A stretch of 64,000 bases of DNA from Streptomyces agglomeratus (GTDB lineage Bacteria > Actinomycetota > Actinomycetes > Streptomycetales > Streptomycetaceae): positions 2,233,001 to 2,297,000 of the forward strand of contig NZ_MEHJ01000001.1 of the NCBI RefSeq assembly GCF_001746415.1. The letters are read 5' to 3'. Below the pieces are notes generated by a model. That model made no database searches, was not told where the DNA came from, and saw only the letters and a program-made list of their open reading frames with translations. Positions 44,517-54,140 of the stretch are shown in pieces. The first letter of the stretch is position 1, and each line of letters starts with the position of its first letter. A program made the translations under genes and the position numbers.

Positions 44517-45791
44517 TCAGATGTCGTCGTCCGAGGGCGGCGGCGTCCGGTCGGTGCGTGACACCTGCCGCGGCTCGTGGCGCAGGGTGCGCCACATGCG
44601 TACGAGGGCGGAGGTGCCCTTGCGCCGCGGCTGCCTGCCGTGCACGCGCGGATCGTCCGTCACGGCGTAACGCTTCACATACGCCCCGAGGAACGCCTGG
44701 AGGGTCGCGATCGCAGGAATCGCGATCAGCGCGCCGACGGCCCCCATCAGCGCCGTGCCCGCGACGACCGACCCGAAGGCGACCGCGGGATGGATGTCGA
44801 CGGTCTTCGCGGTCAGCTTGGGCTGGAGTACGTAGTTCTCGAACTGCTGGTAGACGACGACGAATCCGAGCACCCACAGCGCGTACCAGGGATTCACGGT
44901 GAAGGCGATCAGCATCGGCAGTGCGCCGGCCAGATACGTACCGATGGTCGGGATGAACTGCGAGATCAGTCCCACCCACACGGCGAGGGCGGGGGCGTAC
45001 GGCACGTCCAGTATCAGCAGCAGGACGTAGTGCGCGACGCCCGAGATGAGCGCCATCAGACCGCGCGAGTAGATGTAGCCACCGGTCTTGTCGACCGCGA
45101 TCTCCCAGGCGCGCAGCACCTCGGCCTGACGGGCGGGCGGCAGTACGGAGCACAGGGCGCGGCGCAGCCGGGGTCCGTCGGCGGCGAAGTAGAACGAGAA
45201 AAGGAAGATCGTCAGCAGCTTGAACAGCCCGCCGAGCACGGTGGCCGAGACGTCCAGTACGCCGGTCGCGCTGTTCTGTACGTACTTCCGCAGCCAGTCG
45301 GAGTTCAGGACGCTGTCCTGGACCTCGACCCGGGAGAGCTCCGTGTGGAAGGTCTGGTTGATCCAGTTGATCACCTGGTCGAGGTACTTGGGGAAGTCCT
45401 CGACCATCTCGACGATCTGACCGGCCAGCATCGAGCCGAGCAGTACGACGAATCCGACGCCCGTGGCCAGCACCCCGATGAAGACCAGAAAGGTGGCGAG
45501 GCCGCGGCGCATGCCGTGCGCCGCCATCCTGCCGACGGCGGGTTCGATGGCGAGGGCCAGGAAGAAGGCGATCAGGATGTTGAGAAGCAGGCCGACGAGC
45601 TGGTGGAACGCCCAGTTGCCGAGCTGGAAGCAGGCGTAGAGCGCGAGCGCGAGCACCATGGCGCGCGGCAGCCACCGGGGCATGCGAGCCCGACCGCTGT
45701 CCGCCGCGGGGGGCGCGGGCGGCGGTGCGGTCGGCGGGTCTTCTCGCCCGGCGGGCTCGTCGTTGGGTGCCACGGAGCCAGTCTGACCCAT
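44517..45791 (-). CDS. AI-2E family transporter (PerM/TqsA type)
   Basis: Polytopic membrane protein of 424 residues with about eight transmembrane segments. Conserved stretches: LLLNILIAFFLALAIEPAVGRM near 70, SATVLGGLFKLLTIFLFSFYFAADGPRL near 190, and PTIGTYLAGALPMLIAF near 270, with the AI-2E signature AVAFGSVVAGTALMGAVGALIAIPAIA near 342. Substrates of this family are diverse, including AI-2 or Na+/H+ exchange, and cannot be assigned here. The ATG at 45791 (MGQTGSVAPNDEP) was chosen over an upstream start. C-terminal ~50 residues are basic/cytoplasmic. Confidence 0.9.
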   Translation of the reverse strand: MGQTGSVAPNDEPAGREDPPTAPPPAPPAADSGRARMPRWLPRAMVLALALYACFQLGNWAFHQLVGLLLNILIAFFLALAIEPAVGRMAAHGMRRGLATFLVFIGVLATGVGFVVLLGSMLAGQIVEMVEDFPKYLDQVINWINQTFHTELSRVEVQDSVLNSDWLRKYVQNSATGVLDVSATVLGGLFKLLTIFLFSFYFAADGPRLRRALCSVLPPARQAEVLRAWEIAVDKTGGYIYSRGLMALISGVAHYVLLLILDVPYAPALAVWVGLISQFIPTIGTYLAGALPMLIAFTVNPWYALWVLGFVVVYQQFENYVLQPKLTAKTVDIHPAVAFGSVVAGTALMGAVGALIAIPAIATLQAFLGAYVKRYAVTDDPRVHGRQPRRKGTSALVRMWRTLRHEPRQVSRTDRTPPPSDDDI

Positions 45792-45831
45792 GCCTGTGAC
45801 ATCCCGCCGCTCCCCCCTCGCGGCCGGCACC

Positions 45832-46026
45832 TCAGCGCTTGTCCGCAGGAACGTCCATCGCGGCGCAGACGGCGCGCCAGACGGTCTTCGCCTCCCAGCC
45901 GGCGTCCAGCGCCTGGTGGACCGTACGACCTCCGAGCTCGGCCATCACGTGGTCGCGGGCGAAGGAGTCGGCGTACGCCTCGCCGAAGTGCTCCGCCATC
46001 CGCTCCCAGAAAATCGTCAACCGCAT
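45832..46026 (-). CDS. DUF3046 protein
   Basis: A 64-residue protein starting MRLTIFWERMAEHFGEAYADSFARDHVMAELGG-type sequence, which I recognise as the DUF3046 family of actinobacteria, often near recA. Function unknown. It precedes the AI-2E-family gene by 40 bp on the same strand and is divergent from the prenyltransferase-like gene. Small but well formed: helix-rich with conserved Trp (WEAKTVWRAVC). Confidence 0.9.
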   Translation of the reverse strand: MRLTIFWERMAEHFGEAYADSFARDHVMAELGGRTVHQALDAGWEAKTVWRAVCAAMDVPADKR

Positions 46027-46105
46027 GACTCCAGTATCGCGCCCCTGAGAGTGCAGCCGTGTGAGTGGAGCTTCCCGAGAGCGCTTTCCGCTCTACGGTC
46101 GTTCC

Positions 46106-47020
46106 ATGGCTGGATCCGGAGCATCCCCCCTCGCCCGCGCCGAGCACTTCGTGTGGCTGACGGCCCGCGTTCTCGAACAGCGGCGGTTCGCCCACCACTT
46201 CCTTGACGGCGGCGCCGACGCGGTGGAAACAGCGCTCGCCTCGTACCTGGGAGAAGACGGCGGTTACGGCTACGCCCTGGAACCAGATCTGCGCGGTCCC
46301 GTGAGCCAGCCGCTGCACGTCGCCCACGCGCTTCGTGTCCTCGATTCCATCGGGCGATGTGAGGGGCCCCGGGTGGAACGGCTGTGCCGCTACCTGTCCG
46401 ACGTGTCCACCAAGGACGGGGCCCTGCCGGCGGTGCACCCTTCGTTGCGCGGCTATCCGGCCGCGCCGTTCGTCCCGGTCGTCGACGACCCTCCGAGTGA
46501 TCTCCTGGCGACAGGCCCTGTGGTGGGGCTGCTGCACCGCAACGAGGTGTGGCACGCGTGGCTCTTCAGAGCCACCGACTTCTGCTGGGCCGCTGTGGAG
46601 GCGCTGGAGGAGTCGCATCCGTACGAGATCCAGGCGGCCGTCGCCTTCCTGGACGGCGTGCCCGACCGCACGCGGGCGCGCGCCGCGGCCGCCCGGCTGG
46701 GCCGGCTGGTGCGCGATCAGGGGCTCGTGGTGCTGGATCCGGAGCGCGCCGGGGAACAGCCGGTCGCCCCTGGATACGCCCCGGGTGAGCACCACTTCGC
46801 GTACGACTACGCCCGTACCCCGGGTTCGCTCGCGCGGGGCTGGTTCACCGACGAGGAGATGAACCGTGCGCTCGACTTCCTCGCGGCCGGACAGCGGGAT
46901 GACGGGGGCTGGCCGATCCGCTGGCGCGAATGGGCGCCGGGGACTGCCCTGGAGGCGCGTCCCGGCGTCACGATCGACGCGCTGCTGATGCTACGGGCGT
47001 ACGGACGCGTCATCGGCTGA
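46106..47020 (+). CDS. Prenyltransferase/squalene-cyclase-like protein, function unknown
   Basis: A 304-residue soluble protein with alpha/alpha-toroid character: DGGYGYALEPDLRGPVSQPL near 48-67 and AGQRDDGGWPIRWREW near 267-282 look like QW-type repeats of terpene cyclases, but the DxDD or DXDDTA catalytic motif is absent. It may therefore be a toroid protein with a different role. ATG 46106 (MAGSGASPL) was chosen over one at 46061. Divergent from DUF3046. Confidence 0.75.
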   Translation: MAGSGASPLARAEHFVWLTARVLEQRRFAHHFLDGGADAVETALASYLGEDGGYGYALEPDLRGPVSQPLHVAHALRVLDSIGRCEGPRVERLCRYLSDVSTKDGALPAVHPSLRGYPAAPFVPVVDDPPSDLLATGPVVGLLHRNEVWHAWLFRATDFCWAAVEALEESHPYEIQAAVAFLDGVPDRTRARAAAARLGRLVRDQGLVVLDPERAGEQPVAPGYAPGEHHFAYDYARTPGSLARGWFTDEEMNRALDFLAAGQRDDGGWPIRWREWAPGTALEARPGVTIDALLMLRAYGRVIG

Positions 47021-47118
47021 CCCGGCCGGGGCGGCGTCCCGCAGCAGCAGGGCGGCAAGGAGCGGCTGCCGAGCCGCCGCGCGTGGACGCGACGGCCGCC
47101 GCACACCGGTGCCGTACG

Positions 47119-47427
47119 TCAGCCGCTGATCGCCCGTACGCCCGCAGTGACGACCACGGCGGCCCCGACCACGACGAGGAAAGGGGCGCGCAGGACAAGA
47201 GCGAGCGCCGCCGCGGCGAGTCCCGCGCCCCGGGCGTCGAGGACCAGCTGCTGACCGGTGCTGAACGTCTGCTGGGCGGTGAGCGCGGCCAGCAGGGCCA
47301 CGGGCAGCAGGGCGGCCAGGCGCCTGACCAGCGGGCGCTCCAGGGCCCCGGCGGGCACCAGCAGGCCGATGAGCTTGACGAGGTAGCAGCCGACGGCTGT
47401 GGCTCCGATAGCGATCCAGACGCTCAT
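47119..47427 (-). CDS. azlD: AzlD-family branched-chain amino-acid exporter subunit
   Basis: Small membrane partner of AzlC (102 residues), with three or four hydrophobic segments: 4-25, 37-55, 66-82 and 84-99. Its ATG overlaps the stop of azlC by 4 bp. Together AzlCD export branched-chain amino acids or analogues such as azaleucine. Short AzlD proteins have few diagnostic residues, so the call rests largely on context. Confidence 0.88.
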   Translation of the reverse strand: MSVWIAIGATAVGCYLVKLIGLLVPAGALERPLVRRLAALLPVALLAALTAQQTFSTGQQLVLDARGAGLAAAALALVLRAPFLVVVGAAVVVTAGVRAISG

Positions 47428-48164
47428 CGCCGGTCCTCCTTGGCGGTGTGACGTGCCCTGCGGCCCTGTACGCAGAGCACGGCGGGAGCGGCGAGTGCGG
47501 CCACGAGCACGGGCACGCCGGCCGGCAGTACCGGCAGGACCCCGAGGGCAAGGAGCACCGCGAGGCCCGCGACAGTCCGCTCCGTACCGGTGCGGAGCAT
47601 AGGCGCCAGCAGTGCGAGGAAGACGGCGGGACTCGCGGCGTCCAGGCCCCACGCGTCGGTGTCGCCGATGGCCTCGGCACCGAGTGCGCCGACCAGGGTG
47701 GTGAGGTTCCACAGCACGTACAGGGTCAGCCCTGTGACGGTGAAGCCGAGCCGCGCGCTGCGGCGCGAGGGCTGGGCGAGCGTCACGGCCGTCGTCTCGT
47801 CGATCACCCAGTGCGCGGCGAAGGGACGTACGAAACGGGGCAGGGCCAGCAGCTGGGACAGCCGCAGGCCGTAGAAGGCGTTGCGTACGCCGAGGAAGAA
47901 GGCACCCGCCGCGGCGGTGAAGGGATTGCCGCCCGCCGCGAGCGCGCTGACGAGCGCGAACTGCGAGGCGCCTGTGAACACGAGAAGGCTGAGCGCGCAG
48001 GTCTGGAGCAGGGTGAGGCCCGAACCGGCGGAGGTCACGCCGAAGGCGAAGCCGGAGAGTCCGACGGCGACGCCGACGCCGAGCGCGTCGCGTACGACGG
48101 CCCTGTCCGGTCTCGCCGCGGGTGGATCTGTGCGTATCGCTGGGGGTGCTGTCTGTTCTGCCAC
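47424..48164 (-). CDS. azlC: AzlC-family branched-chain amino-acid exporter
   Basis: Membrane protein of 246 residues with the AzlC core: ALGVGVAVGLSGFAFGVTSAGSGLTLLQTC, FTGASQFALVSALAAGGNPFTAAAGAFFLGVRNAFYGL, and HWVIDETTAVTL. About six membrane segments. First gene of azlCD, 10 bp downstream of the AraC-family regulator gene, so the three form one operon and the regulator likely controls the exporter. Confidence 0.92.
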   Translation of the reverse strand: MAEQTAPPAIRTDPPAARPDRAVVRDALGVGVAVGLSGFAFGVTSAGSGLTLLQTCALSLLVFTGASQFALVSALAAGGNPFTAAAGAFFLGVRNAFYGLRLSQLLALPRFVRPFAAHWVIDETTAVTLAQPSRRSARLGFTVTGLTLYVLWNLTTLVGALGAEAIGDTDAWGLDAASPAVFLALLAPMLRTGTERTVAGLAVLLALGVLPVLPAGVPVLVAALAAPAVLCVQGRRARHTAKEDRR

Positions 48165-48174
48165 GCCCCGGACA

Positions 48175-49113
48175 CTACGGCCGGCGGCCGCGACCGGTCT
48201 TGTACGTTCTTGCGCGTTCCCGCTGGTAGGCGCCGGGCGGCACGCCGACGATCCGGGTGAAGTGCCGGTTCAGGTGCGGCTGGTCCGTGAACCCCACCGC
48301 GGTGGCGGCCTCGGCGGGCGCCGTGCCGGCCTCCAGGAGCCGCCGGGCACTGCGCACGCGCGCGTTGGTGAGCCAGGTGTGCGGCGGCATGCCGTACGCC
48401 GTCCGGAACGCGCGCAGGAGCGCGAACGGACCGGTCCCGAGTTCGTTCGCGAGCTGTTCCAGGGAAGGGGGCTCCGCCATGCGCTCCTCCAGGAGGCCCT
48501 TCGCGAGAGCCGCCGTGCGGGCGCCCGCCGCCGTCGGCGGGCGTACGGGCAGCGTCTGGCCGTGGCGGCGCAGCAGCCCGGCCACGGCGATGCGCAGCAG
48601 GCTGTCGGCGGCGAGGGCGTTGCCCTCCTCGGCGGCCTTGTGCACCGCCCGGATGAGCCGGGCGGTGTCCGGATCCTCGACGATGGTCTCGGCGAAGCCC
48701 GCCGTTCCGCGCAGGTTCGTCGTCTCGTCGGCGATGGCCGCGACCACCTGCGCCGAGGGATACAGGGTGGCGTACGACCATCCCTCCGGCACGCCCGCGT
48801 GGGCGGAGTGCGGAACCTCCGGGTTGATCATGACGACGGTGCCGGGGCAGGCTCTGATCGTGCCCTGGGGCATGACCACGTCCTCGATGCCGCGGAAGAC
48901 CGCGCCGAAGACGAACCCCTCGTGACTGTGCCGCGAGAAGGAATGGCGGACGTAGCGGGCCCGCAGCAGGTCGAGGCCGGGAACTCCCGGATACTGCCAG
49001 TGCCGGGCCCACTCGTCCTTCCCACACGCCGTCACCGGCGCGTCCGCCGCCTCGCGGGGCTCCGGAGCTCCAGCGGCCCCATCCACCCCGCCCATCCCAC
49101 CGGGCGTACTCAC
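48175..49113 (-). CDS. AraC-family transcriptional regulator
   Basis: Regulator of 312 residues with an N-terminal cupin-like AraC ligand-binding domain (FSRHSHEGFVFGAVFRG, then IRACPGTVVMINPEVPHSAH) and a C-terminal pair of helix-turn-helix motifs: PSLEQLANELGTGPFALLRAFRTAYGMPPHTW near 215 and AAEAATAVGFTDQPHLNRHFTRIVGVPPGAY near 275. It heads the azlCD operon, so it probably senses an amino acid or analogue. It is divergent from lhr. Confidence 0.92.
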   Translation of the reverse strand: MSTPGGMGGVDGAAGAPEPREAADAPVTACGKDEWARHWQYPGVPGLDLLRARYVRHSFSRHSHEGFVFGAVFRGIEDVVMPQGTIRACPGTVVMINPEVPHSAHAGVPEGWSYATLYPSAQVVAAIADETTNLRGTAGFAETIVEDPDTARLIRAVHKAAEEGNALAADSLLRIAVAGLLRRHGQTLPVRPPTAAGARTAALAKGLLEERMAEPPSLEQLANELGTGPFALLRAFRTAYGMPPHTWLTNARVRSARRLLEAGTAPAEAATAVGFTDQPHLNRHFTRIVGVPPGAYQRERARTYKTGRGRRP

Positions 49114-49275
49114 CCCACCACCCCATCAGTCGTCCCGCCGACCCCACCCGGCCCGCCGGCCAGTCGGCCCTCTCGCGCTTCCACCACCGCCATACAGCCA
49201 TTCTGCGCCCGTCCCGCACGCCGCTGACCTGCGCGTCCATGTCCCGGACGCCCGTTGTCAGTGGTCGGGTGCACG
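49114..49275. other. Divergent promoter region, AraC regulator / lhr
   Basis: 162 bp, C-rich on the left. No palindrome that would obviously bind the AraC-family regulator was found. Confidence 0.4.
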
Positions 49276-52200
49276 ATGGGGGACATGTCCAGGACTGCGC
49301 TCGACTCCTTCTCCCCCGCGACCCGCGGCTGGTTCACCGGAGCCTTCAGCGCGCCCACCGCGGCGCAGGAAGGCGCCTGGCAGGCCATCTCGGAGGGGTC
49401 GGACGTCCTGGTCGTGGCCCCGACCGGTTCGGGCAAGACCCTGGCCGCCTTTCTCGCCGCCCTCGACGACCTGGCGTCCAAGCCCCCGCCCGCGGACCCC
49501 AAGAAGCGCTGCCGGGTGCTGTACGTATCGCCGCTCAAGGCCCTCGCGGTCGACGTCGAGCGCAATCTGCGCAGCCCGCTCACCGGCATCCGTCAGGAGG
49601 CCGTGCGCCTGGGAATGACGGAGCCCGATGTACGCGTGGGCATCCGCTCCGGCGACACCCCGGCCAACGAGCGGCGGTCGCTGGCGACCAAACCGCCGGA
49701 CATCCTCATCACCACACCCGAGTCGCTGTTCCTGATGCTCACCTCCGCCACCCGCGACGCCCTGGCGGGCATCGAGACGGTCATCCTGGACGAGGTGCAC
49801 GCGGTCGCGGGGACCAAGCGCGGCGCGCATCTCGCCGTGTCCCTGGAGCGGCTGGACGAGTTGCTGCCGCGGCCCGCCCGCAGGATCGGCCTGTCGGCGA
49901 CCGTGCGGCCGGTGGACGAGGTCGCCAGGTTCCTCTCCCCCCAGCGGCAGGCGGCCATCGTCCAGCCGCCTTCGGGCAAGGAGTTCGACCTGTCGGTCGT
50001 CGTCCCCGTGGAGGATCTCGGCGAGCTGGGCGGCGCCCCCGCCAAGGGGGACGACGCCGGCGACAAGCCGTCGATCTGGCCCCACGTCGAGGAGCGCATC
50101 GCCGACCTCGTCCAGGCCCACCGCTCGACGATCGTCTTCGTGAACTCACGCCGCCTCGCCGAGCGCCTGTGCAACCGGCTCAACGAGATCGCCTACGAAC
50201 GTGCCACCGGCGAGCCCCTCCCCGGCGACCAGTCACCCGCCGAGATCATGGCTCAGGCGGGCGCCGCCAAGGGCGCCCCGGCCCTGCTCGCCCGAGCCCA
50301 CCACGGTTCGGTCTCCAAGGAGCAGCGCGCCCAGGTCGAGGAGGACCTCAAGGCCGGCCGGCTGCCCGCCGTCGTCGCTACGTCGAGCCTGGAGCTGGGC
50401 ATCGACATGGGCGCGGTGGACCTCGTCGTCCAAGTCGAGTCACCGCCGTCCGTCGCCTCCGGACTCCAGCGCGTCGGCCGCGCGGGTCACCAGGTCGGCG
50501 CGGTCTCCACCGGTGTCGTCTTCCCCAAGTACCGGGGCGACCTGGTCCAGTCGGCCGTCGTCACCGAGCGCATGCGCAGCGGCTCCATCGAGGCCCTGCG
50601 CGTGCCGGCGAACCCCCTCGACGTCCTGGCGCAGCAGCTCGTGGCGATGGTCGCGCTCGACACCTGGCAGGCCGACGACCTGCTCTCCGTAGTTCGCCGT
50701 GCGGCCCCCTTCGCCTCGCTCCCCGAGTCCGCGTTCACAGCGGTCCTCGACATGCTCGCGGGCCGCTATCCGTCCGATGCCTTCGCCGAGCTGCGTCCCC
50801 GCGTCGTCTGGGACCGCATCGCCGGTACGGTCACGGGCCGCCCCGGGGCGCAGCGCCTGGCGGTCACCTCCGGGGGCACCATCCCCGACCGCGGACTCTT
50901 CGGCGTCTTCCTGGCCGGAGCCGACCCCAAGAAGGGCGGCGGCCGCGTCGGCGAGCTCGACGAGGAGATGGTCTACGAATCCAGGGTGGGTGACGTCTTC
51001 ACCCTGGGCACCACCTCGTGGCGCATCGAGGACATCACGCGCGACCGGGTGCTGGTCTCCCCCGCCCCCGGCGTGCCGGGCCGGCTGCCGTTCTGGAAGG
51101 GCGACCAGCTGGGCCGCCCGCTCGAACTGGGCCGCGCGCTGGGCGCCTTCGTCCGTGAGGTCGGCTCGCTCTCCGCCGAGGACGCAAGGTTGCGCCTGAC
51201 CGCCGCCGGCCTGGACGCCTGGGCCGCCGAGAACGTCCTCGCGTACCTGGACGAGCAGCGCCGCGCCGCCGGTCACGTACCCGACGACCGCACGATCGTC
51301 GTCGAGCGGTTCCGCGACGAGCTGGGTGACTGGCGTGTCGTCATCCACTCCCCCTTCGGGGCGCAGGTGCATGCCCCCTGGGCCCTCGCGCTCGGCAGCC
51401 GCCTGACCGAGCGGTACGGCATGGACGCCCAGGTCATGCACGCCGACGACGGCATCGTGCTGCGCCTGCCCGACGCGGACCTGATGGGCTTCGACCTCCT
51501 CGACGACGAACCGGTCCGCCAGGGCACGGAGTTCGACAGCGACCAGGCCCCGCTCGGCGCCGCCGACGTCGCGTTCGACAAGGGTGAGGTCAACCAGATC
51601 GTCACCGACCAGGTCGGCGGCTCGGCGCTGTTCGCCGCCCGCTTCCGCGAGTGCGCCGCCCGCGCGCTGCTGCTGCCGCGCCGCAGTCCGGGCAAGCGCA
51701 CCCCGCTGTGGCAGCAGCGCCAGCGCGCGTCCCAGCTGCTCCAGGTCGCCTCGGAGTTCGGCTCGTTCCCGATCGTCCTCGAAGCCGTACGGGAGTGCCT
51801 CCAGGACGTCTTCGACGTACCCGGCCTCACCGAGCTCATGGGTGACATCGAATCCCGCCGCGTCCGGCTCGTCGAGGTCACCACCCCCGAGCCGTCCCCG
51901 TTCGCCCGCTCCCTCCTCTTCGGTTACGTCGCCCAGTTCCTGTACGAGGGTGACTCGCCCCTCGCCGAACGGCGCGCCGCCGCGCTCTCCCTGGACTCCC
52001 GGCTGCTGGCCGAGCTGCTCGGCCAGGCGGAGCTGCGCGAGCTGCTCGACGCCGAGGTCCTGACCGAGCTGGAGCAGGAGCTCCAGTGGCTCACCGAAGA
52101 CCGCCGTATCAAGGACATGGAGGGCGTGGCCGACCTCCTGCGGGTGCTGGGGCCGCTCACCGACGCCGAGCTGGCGGCGCGCGGAGCCGAACCGGGTTGG

Positions 52201-53919
52201 GCCGAGGCGCTGTCGACCTCCCGCCGTGCCATCCGGGTCCGTGTCGCGGGCGCGGACCACTGGGCGGCCGTCGAGGACGCGGGCCGGCTGCGCGACGCGC
52301 TGGGTACGGCGCTGCCTGTCGGCGTACCGGAAGCGTTCACGGAGCCCGTCAAGGACCCGCTCGGCGATCTCCTGGCCCGTTTCGCCCGTACGCACGGCCC
52401 CTTCACGTCCGCAGCGGCCGCCGCCCGGTTCGGGCTGGGCGCGGCGGTGACGGACGGCGCCCTGCAACGTCTCGCCGCGAACGGCCGGGTCGTGCAGGGC
52501 GAGTTCCACCCCGCCGGGATCGGCCAGGAATGGTGCGACGCGACGGTGCTGCGCCGGCTGCGCCGCCGGTCCCTCGCCGCCCTGCGCCAGGAGCTGGAGC
52601 CGGTTCCGCCCGCCGCGCTCGCCACGTTCCTCCCCCAGTGGCAGCATCTGGGCAGCAGCAGCCTGCGCGGCATCGACGGACTGGTGCGTGCCGTCGAGCA
52701 GTTGCAAGGCGCTTCTGTTCCCGCGTCCGCGCTGGAGAAGCTGGTCCTGCCGTCGCGCGTCGCGGGCTACTCCCCCGCCATGCTCGACGAGCTCACGACC
52801 ACCGGCGAGATCCTGTGGGCGGGATCGGGCGCCCTGCCCGGCAAGGACGGCTGGGTGTCCCTGTACCTCGCCGACGCGGCGCCGCTACTCGTCCCGCAGC
52901 CGCACCCCCTCGAACTCACCGCGCTCCACGAGTCCGTCCTCACCACCCTCTCGGGCGGGTACGGCCTCTTCTTCCGCCAGATCGCCGACCAGGTCCGCGC
53001 CACCACCCACCCGGACTGCACGGATCCCCAACTGGCGGACGCCCTGTGGGACCTGGCCTGGTCCGGACGCCTCACCAACGACACCCTCGCGCCCCTGCGC
53101 TCACTGCTGGGCTCGGGACGTACGGCGGGCTCCACCGCGCACCGCGCGAAACGCACAATTCCGCGCGGGCGTTACGGCACCCTCAGCGCGGCCGCCCGAC
53201 CCGCGTCCCGCACCGGCCCGCCCACGGTCTCCGGCCGCTGGTCCCTGCTCCCCGCCCAGGAACCGGATCCGACCCACCGCGCCCACGCGCTCGCCCGCAC
53301 CCTGCTCGACCGGCACGGCGTGGTCACGCGCGGCGCCGTCGCGGCCGAAGGCGTCGAGGGCGGCTTCTCGGCGACGTACCGCATCCTCGCCGCGTTCGAG
53401 GACAGCGGTCAGGCCCGCCGGGGGTACGTCGTCGAGGGCCTCGGCGCGGCCCAGTTCGCGATGGACGGCGCGGTCGACCGCCTGCGAGCGGCGGCCACCG
53501 CACGCGAGCGCGCGGAATCCGACACGCCGAGCCGCGCGGTGGTCCTGGCCGCCGCCGACCCGGCCAACGCCTACGGCGCGGCCCTGCCCTGGCCCGAACC
53601 GCCCGCAGACGCCGGCCACAAGCCCGGCCGCAAGGCGGGAGCCCTCGTCGTCCTCGTCGACGGCGAACTGGCGCTCTACATGGAGCGCGGCGGCAAGACC
53701 CTGCTGGGCTGGCCCACCAACCCGAACGACCCGTCGGCCTCCGATCCCCGCCTCACCGCGGCCGCCGAAGCACTGGCGACAGCGGCCAGGCAGGGCACCC
53801 TGGGCACAGTCACCGTGGAACGCACCAACGGCACCCCCGCCCTCACCTCCACCCTCGGCAAAACCCTGGAGGCGGCCGGCTTCCACCCCACCCCCCGAGG
53901 GCTGCGCCTGCGCCCCTGA
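49276..53919 (+). CDS. lhr: Large ATP-dependent helicase Lhr
   Basis: DNA/RNA helicase of 1547 residues, the actinobacterial Lhr. Helicase core in the first ~450 residues: motif I APTGSGKTL near 45-53, Ia YVSPLKALAVD near 82, motif II LDEVHAV near 175, III GLSATV near 211, IV VFVNSRR, V ATSSLELGID near 375, VI QRVGRAGHQ near 399. The rest contains the winged-helix, Lhr-specific beta-barrel and C-terminal domains, including a C-terminal YcaQ-like/uracil-glycosylase-type region. ATG 49276 or 49285 are both possible starts. Proposed role is DNA repair of crosslinks and mitomycin damage. It has no LexA box that I can see. Confidence 0.95.
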   Translation: MGDMSRTALDSFSPATRGWFTGAFSAPTAAQEGAWQAISEGSDVLVVAPTGSGKTLAAFLAALDDLASKPPPADPKKRCRVLYVSPLKALAVDVERNLRSPLTGIRQEAVRLGMTEPDVRVGIRSGDTPANERRSLATKPPDILITTPESLFLMLTSATRDALAGIETVILDEVHAVAGTKRGAHLAVSLERLDELLPRPARRIGLSATVRPVDEVARFLSPQRQAAIVQPPSGKEFDLSVVVPVEDLGELGGAPAKGDDAGDKPSIWPHVEERIADLVQAHRSTIVFVNSRRLAERLCNRLNEIAYERATGEPLPGDQSPAEIMAQAGAAKGAPALLARAHHGSVSKEQRAQVEEDLKAGRLPAVVATSSLELGIDMGAVDLVVQVESPPSVASGLQRVGRAGHQVGAVSTGVVFPKYRGDLVQSAVVTERMRSGSIEALRVPANPLDVLAQQLVAMVALDTWQADDLLSVVRRAAPFASLPESAFTAVLDMLAGRYPSDAFAELRPRVVWDRIAGTVTGRPGAQRLAVTSGGTIPDRGLFGVFLAGADPKKGGGRVGELDEEMVYESRVGDVFTLGTTSWRIEDITRDRVLVSPAPGVPGRLPFWKGDQLGRPLELGRALGAFVREVGSLSAEDARLRLTAAGLDAWAAENVLAYLDEQRRAAGHVPDDRTIVVERFRDELGDWRVVIHSPFGAQVHAPWALALGSRLTERYGMDAQVMHADDGIVLRLPDADLMGFDLLDDEPVRQGTEFDSDQAPLGAADVAFDKGEVNQIVTDQVGGSALFAARFRECAARALLLPRRSPGKRTPLWQQRQRASQLLQVASEFGSFPIVLEAVRECLQDVFDVPGLTELMGDIESRRVRLVEVTTPEPSPFARSLLFGYVAQFLYEGDSPLAERRAAALSLDSRLLAELLGQAELRELLDAEVLTELEQELQWLTEDRRIKDMEGVADLLRVLGPLTDAELAARGAEPGWAEALSTSRRAIRVRVAGADHWAAVEDAGRLRDALGTALPVGVPEAFTEPVKDPLGDLLARFARTHGPFTSAAAAARFGLGAAVTDGALQRLAANGRVVQGEFHPAGIGQEWCDATVLRRLRRRSLAALRQELEPVPPAALATFLPQWQHLGSSSLRGIDGLVRAVEQLQGASVPASALEKLVLPSRVAGYSPAMLDELTTTGEILWAGSGALPGKDGWVSLYLADAAPLLVPQPHPLELTALHESVLTTLSGGYGLFFRQIADQVRATTHPDCTDPQLADALWDLAWSGRLTNDTLAPLRSLLGSGRTAGSTAHRAKRTIPRGRYGTLSAAARPASRTGPPTVSGRWSLLPAQEPDPTHRAHALARTLLDRHGVVTRGAVAAEGVEGGFSATYRILAAFEDSGQARRGYVVEGLGAAQFAMDGAVDRLRAAATARERAESDTPSRAVVLAAADPANAYGAALPWPEPPADAGHKPGRKAGALVVLVDGELALYMERGGKTLLGWPTNPNDPSASDPRLTAAAEALATAARQGTLGTVTVERTNGTPALTSTLGKTLEAAGFHPTPRGLRLRP

Positions 53920-54140
53920 GTCCCACCGCGTCCCCGGCGACCCCGTGCCCGGCCCCAACCGCTCTTCGATGCCTCCGGGTGAGCCTTGGCGATCCGGTCG
54001 AGCCAAGAACCGACCGTCCCCACCCGTCCCACCTCGCTCAGGCCAGGGCGGGTGAGGCAGGACCAGGCCCGGGCCCGCAATGGCAGCGCCCCGAAGGGAG
54101 GGTTCCGCGCCAGCGCTCCGGTCCGCCGCATCATGGATCC
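53920..54140. other. Gap between lhr and nei-type gene
   Basis: 221 bp of GC-rich sequence, no gene or clear hairpin recognised; both flanking genes run in the same direction. Confidence 0.35.

Noticed and set aside
46061..46105. Upstream start for the prenyltransferase-like gene
   Set aside because: The added 15 residues have no supporting ribosome site and the ATG at 46106 gives a cleaner N terminus.
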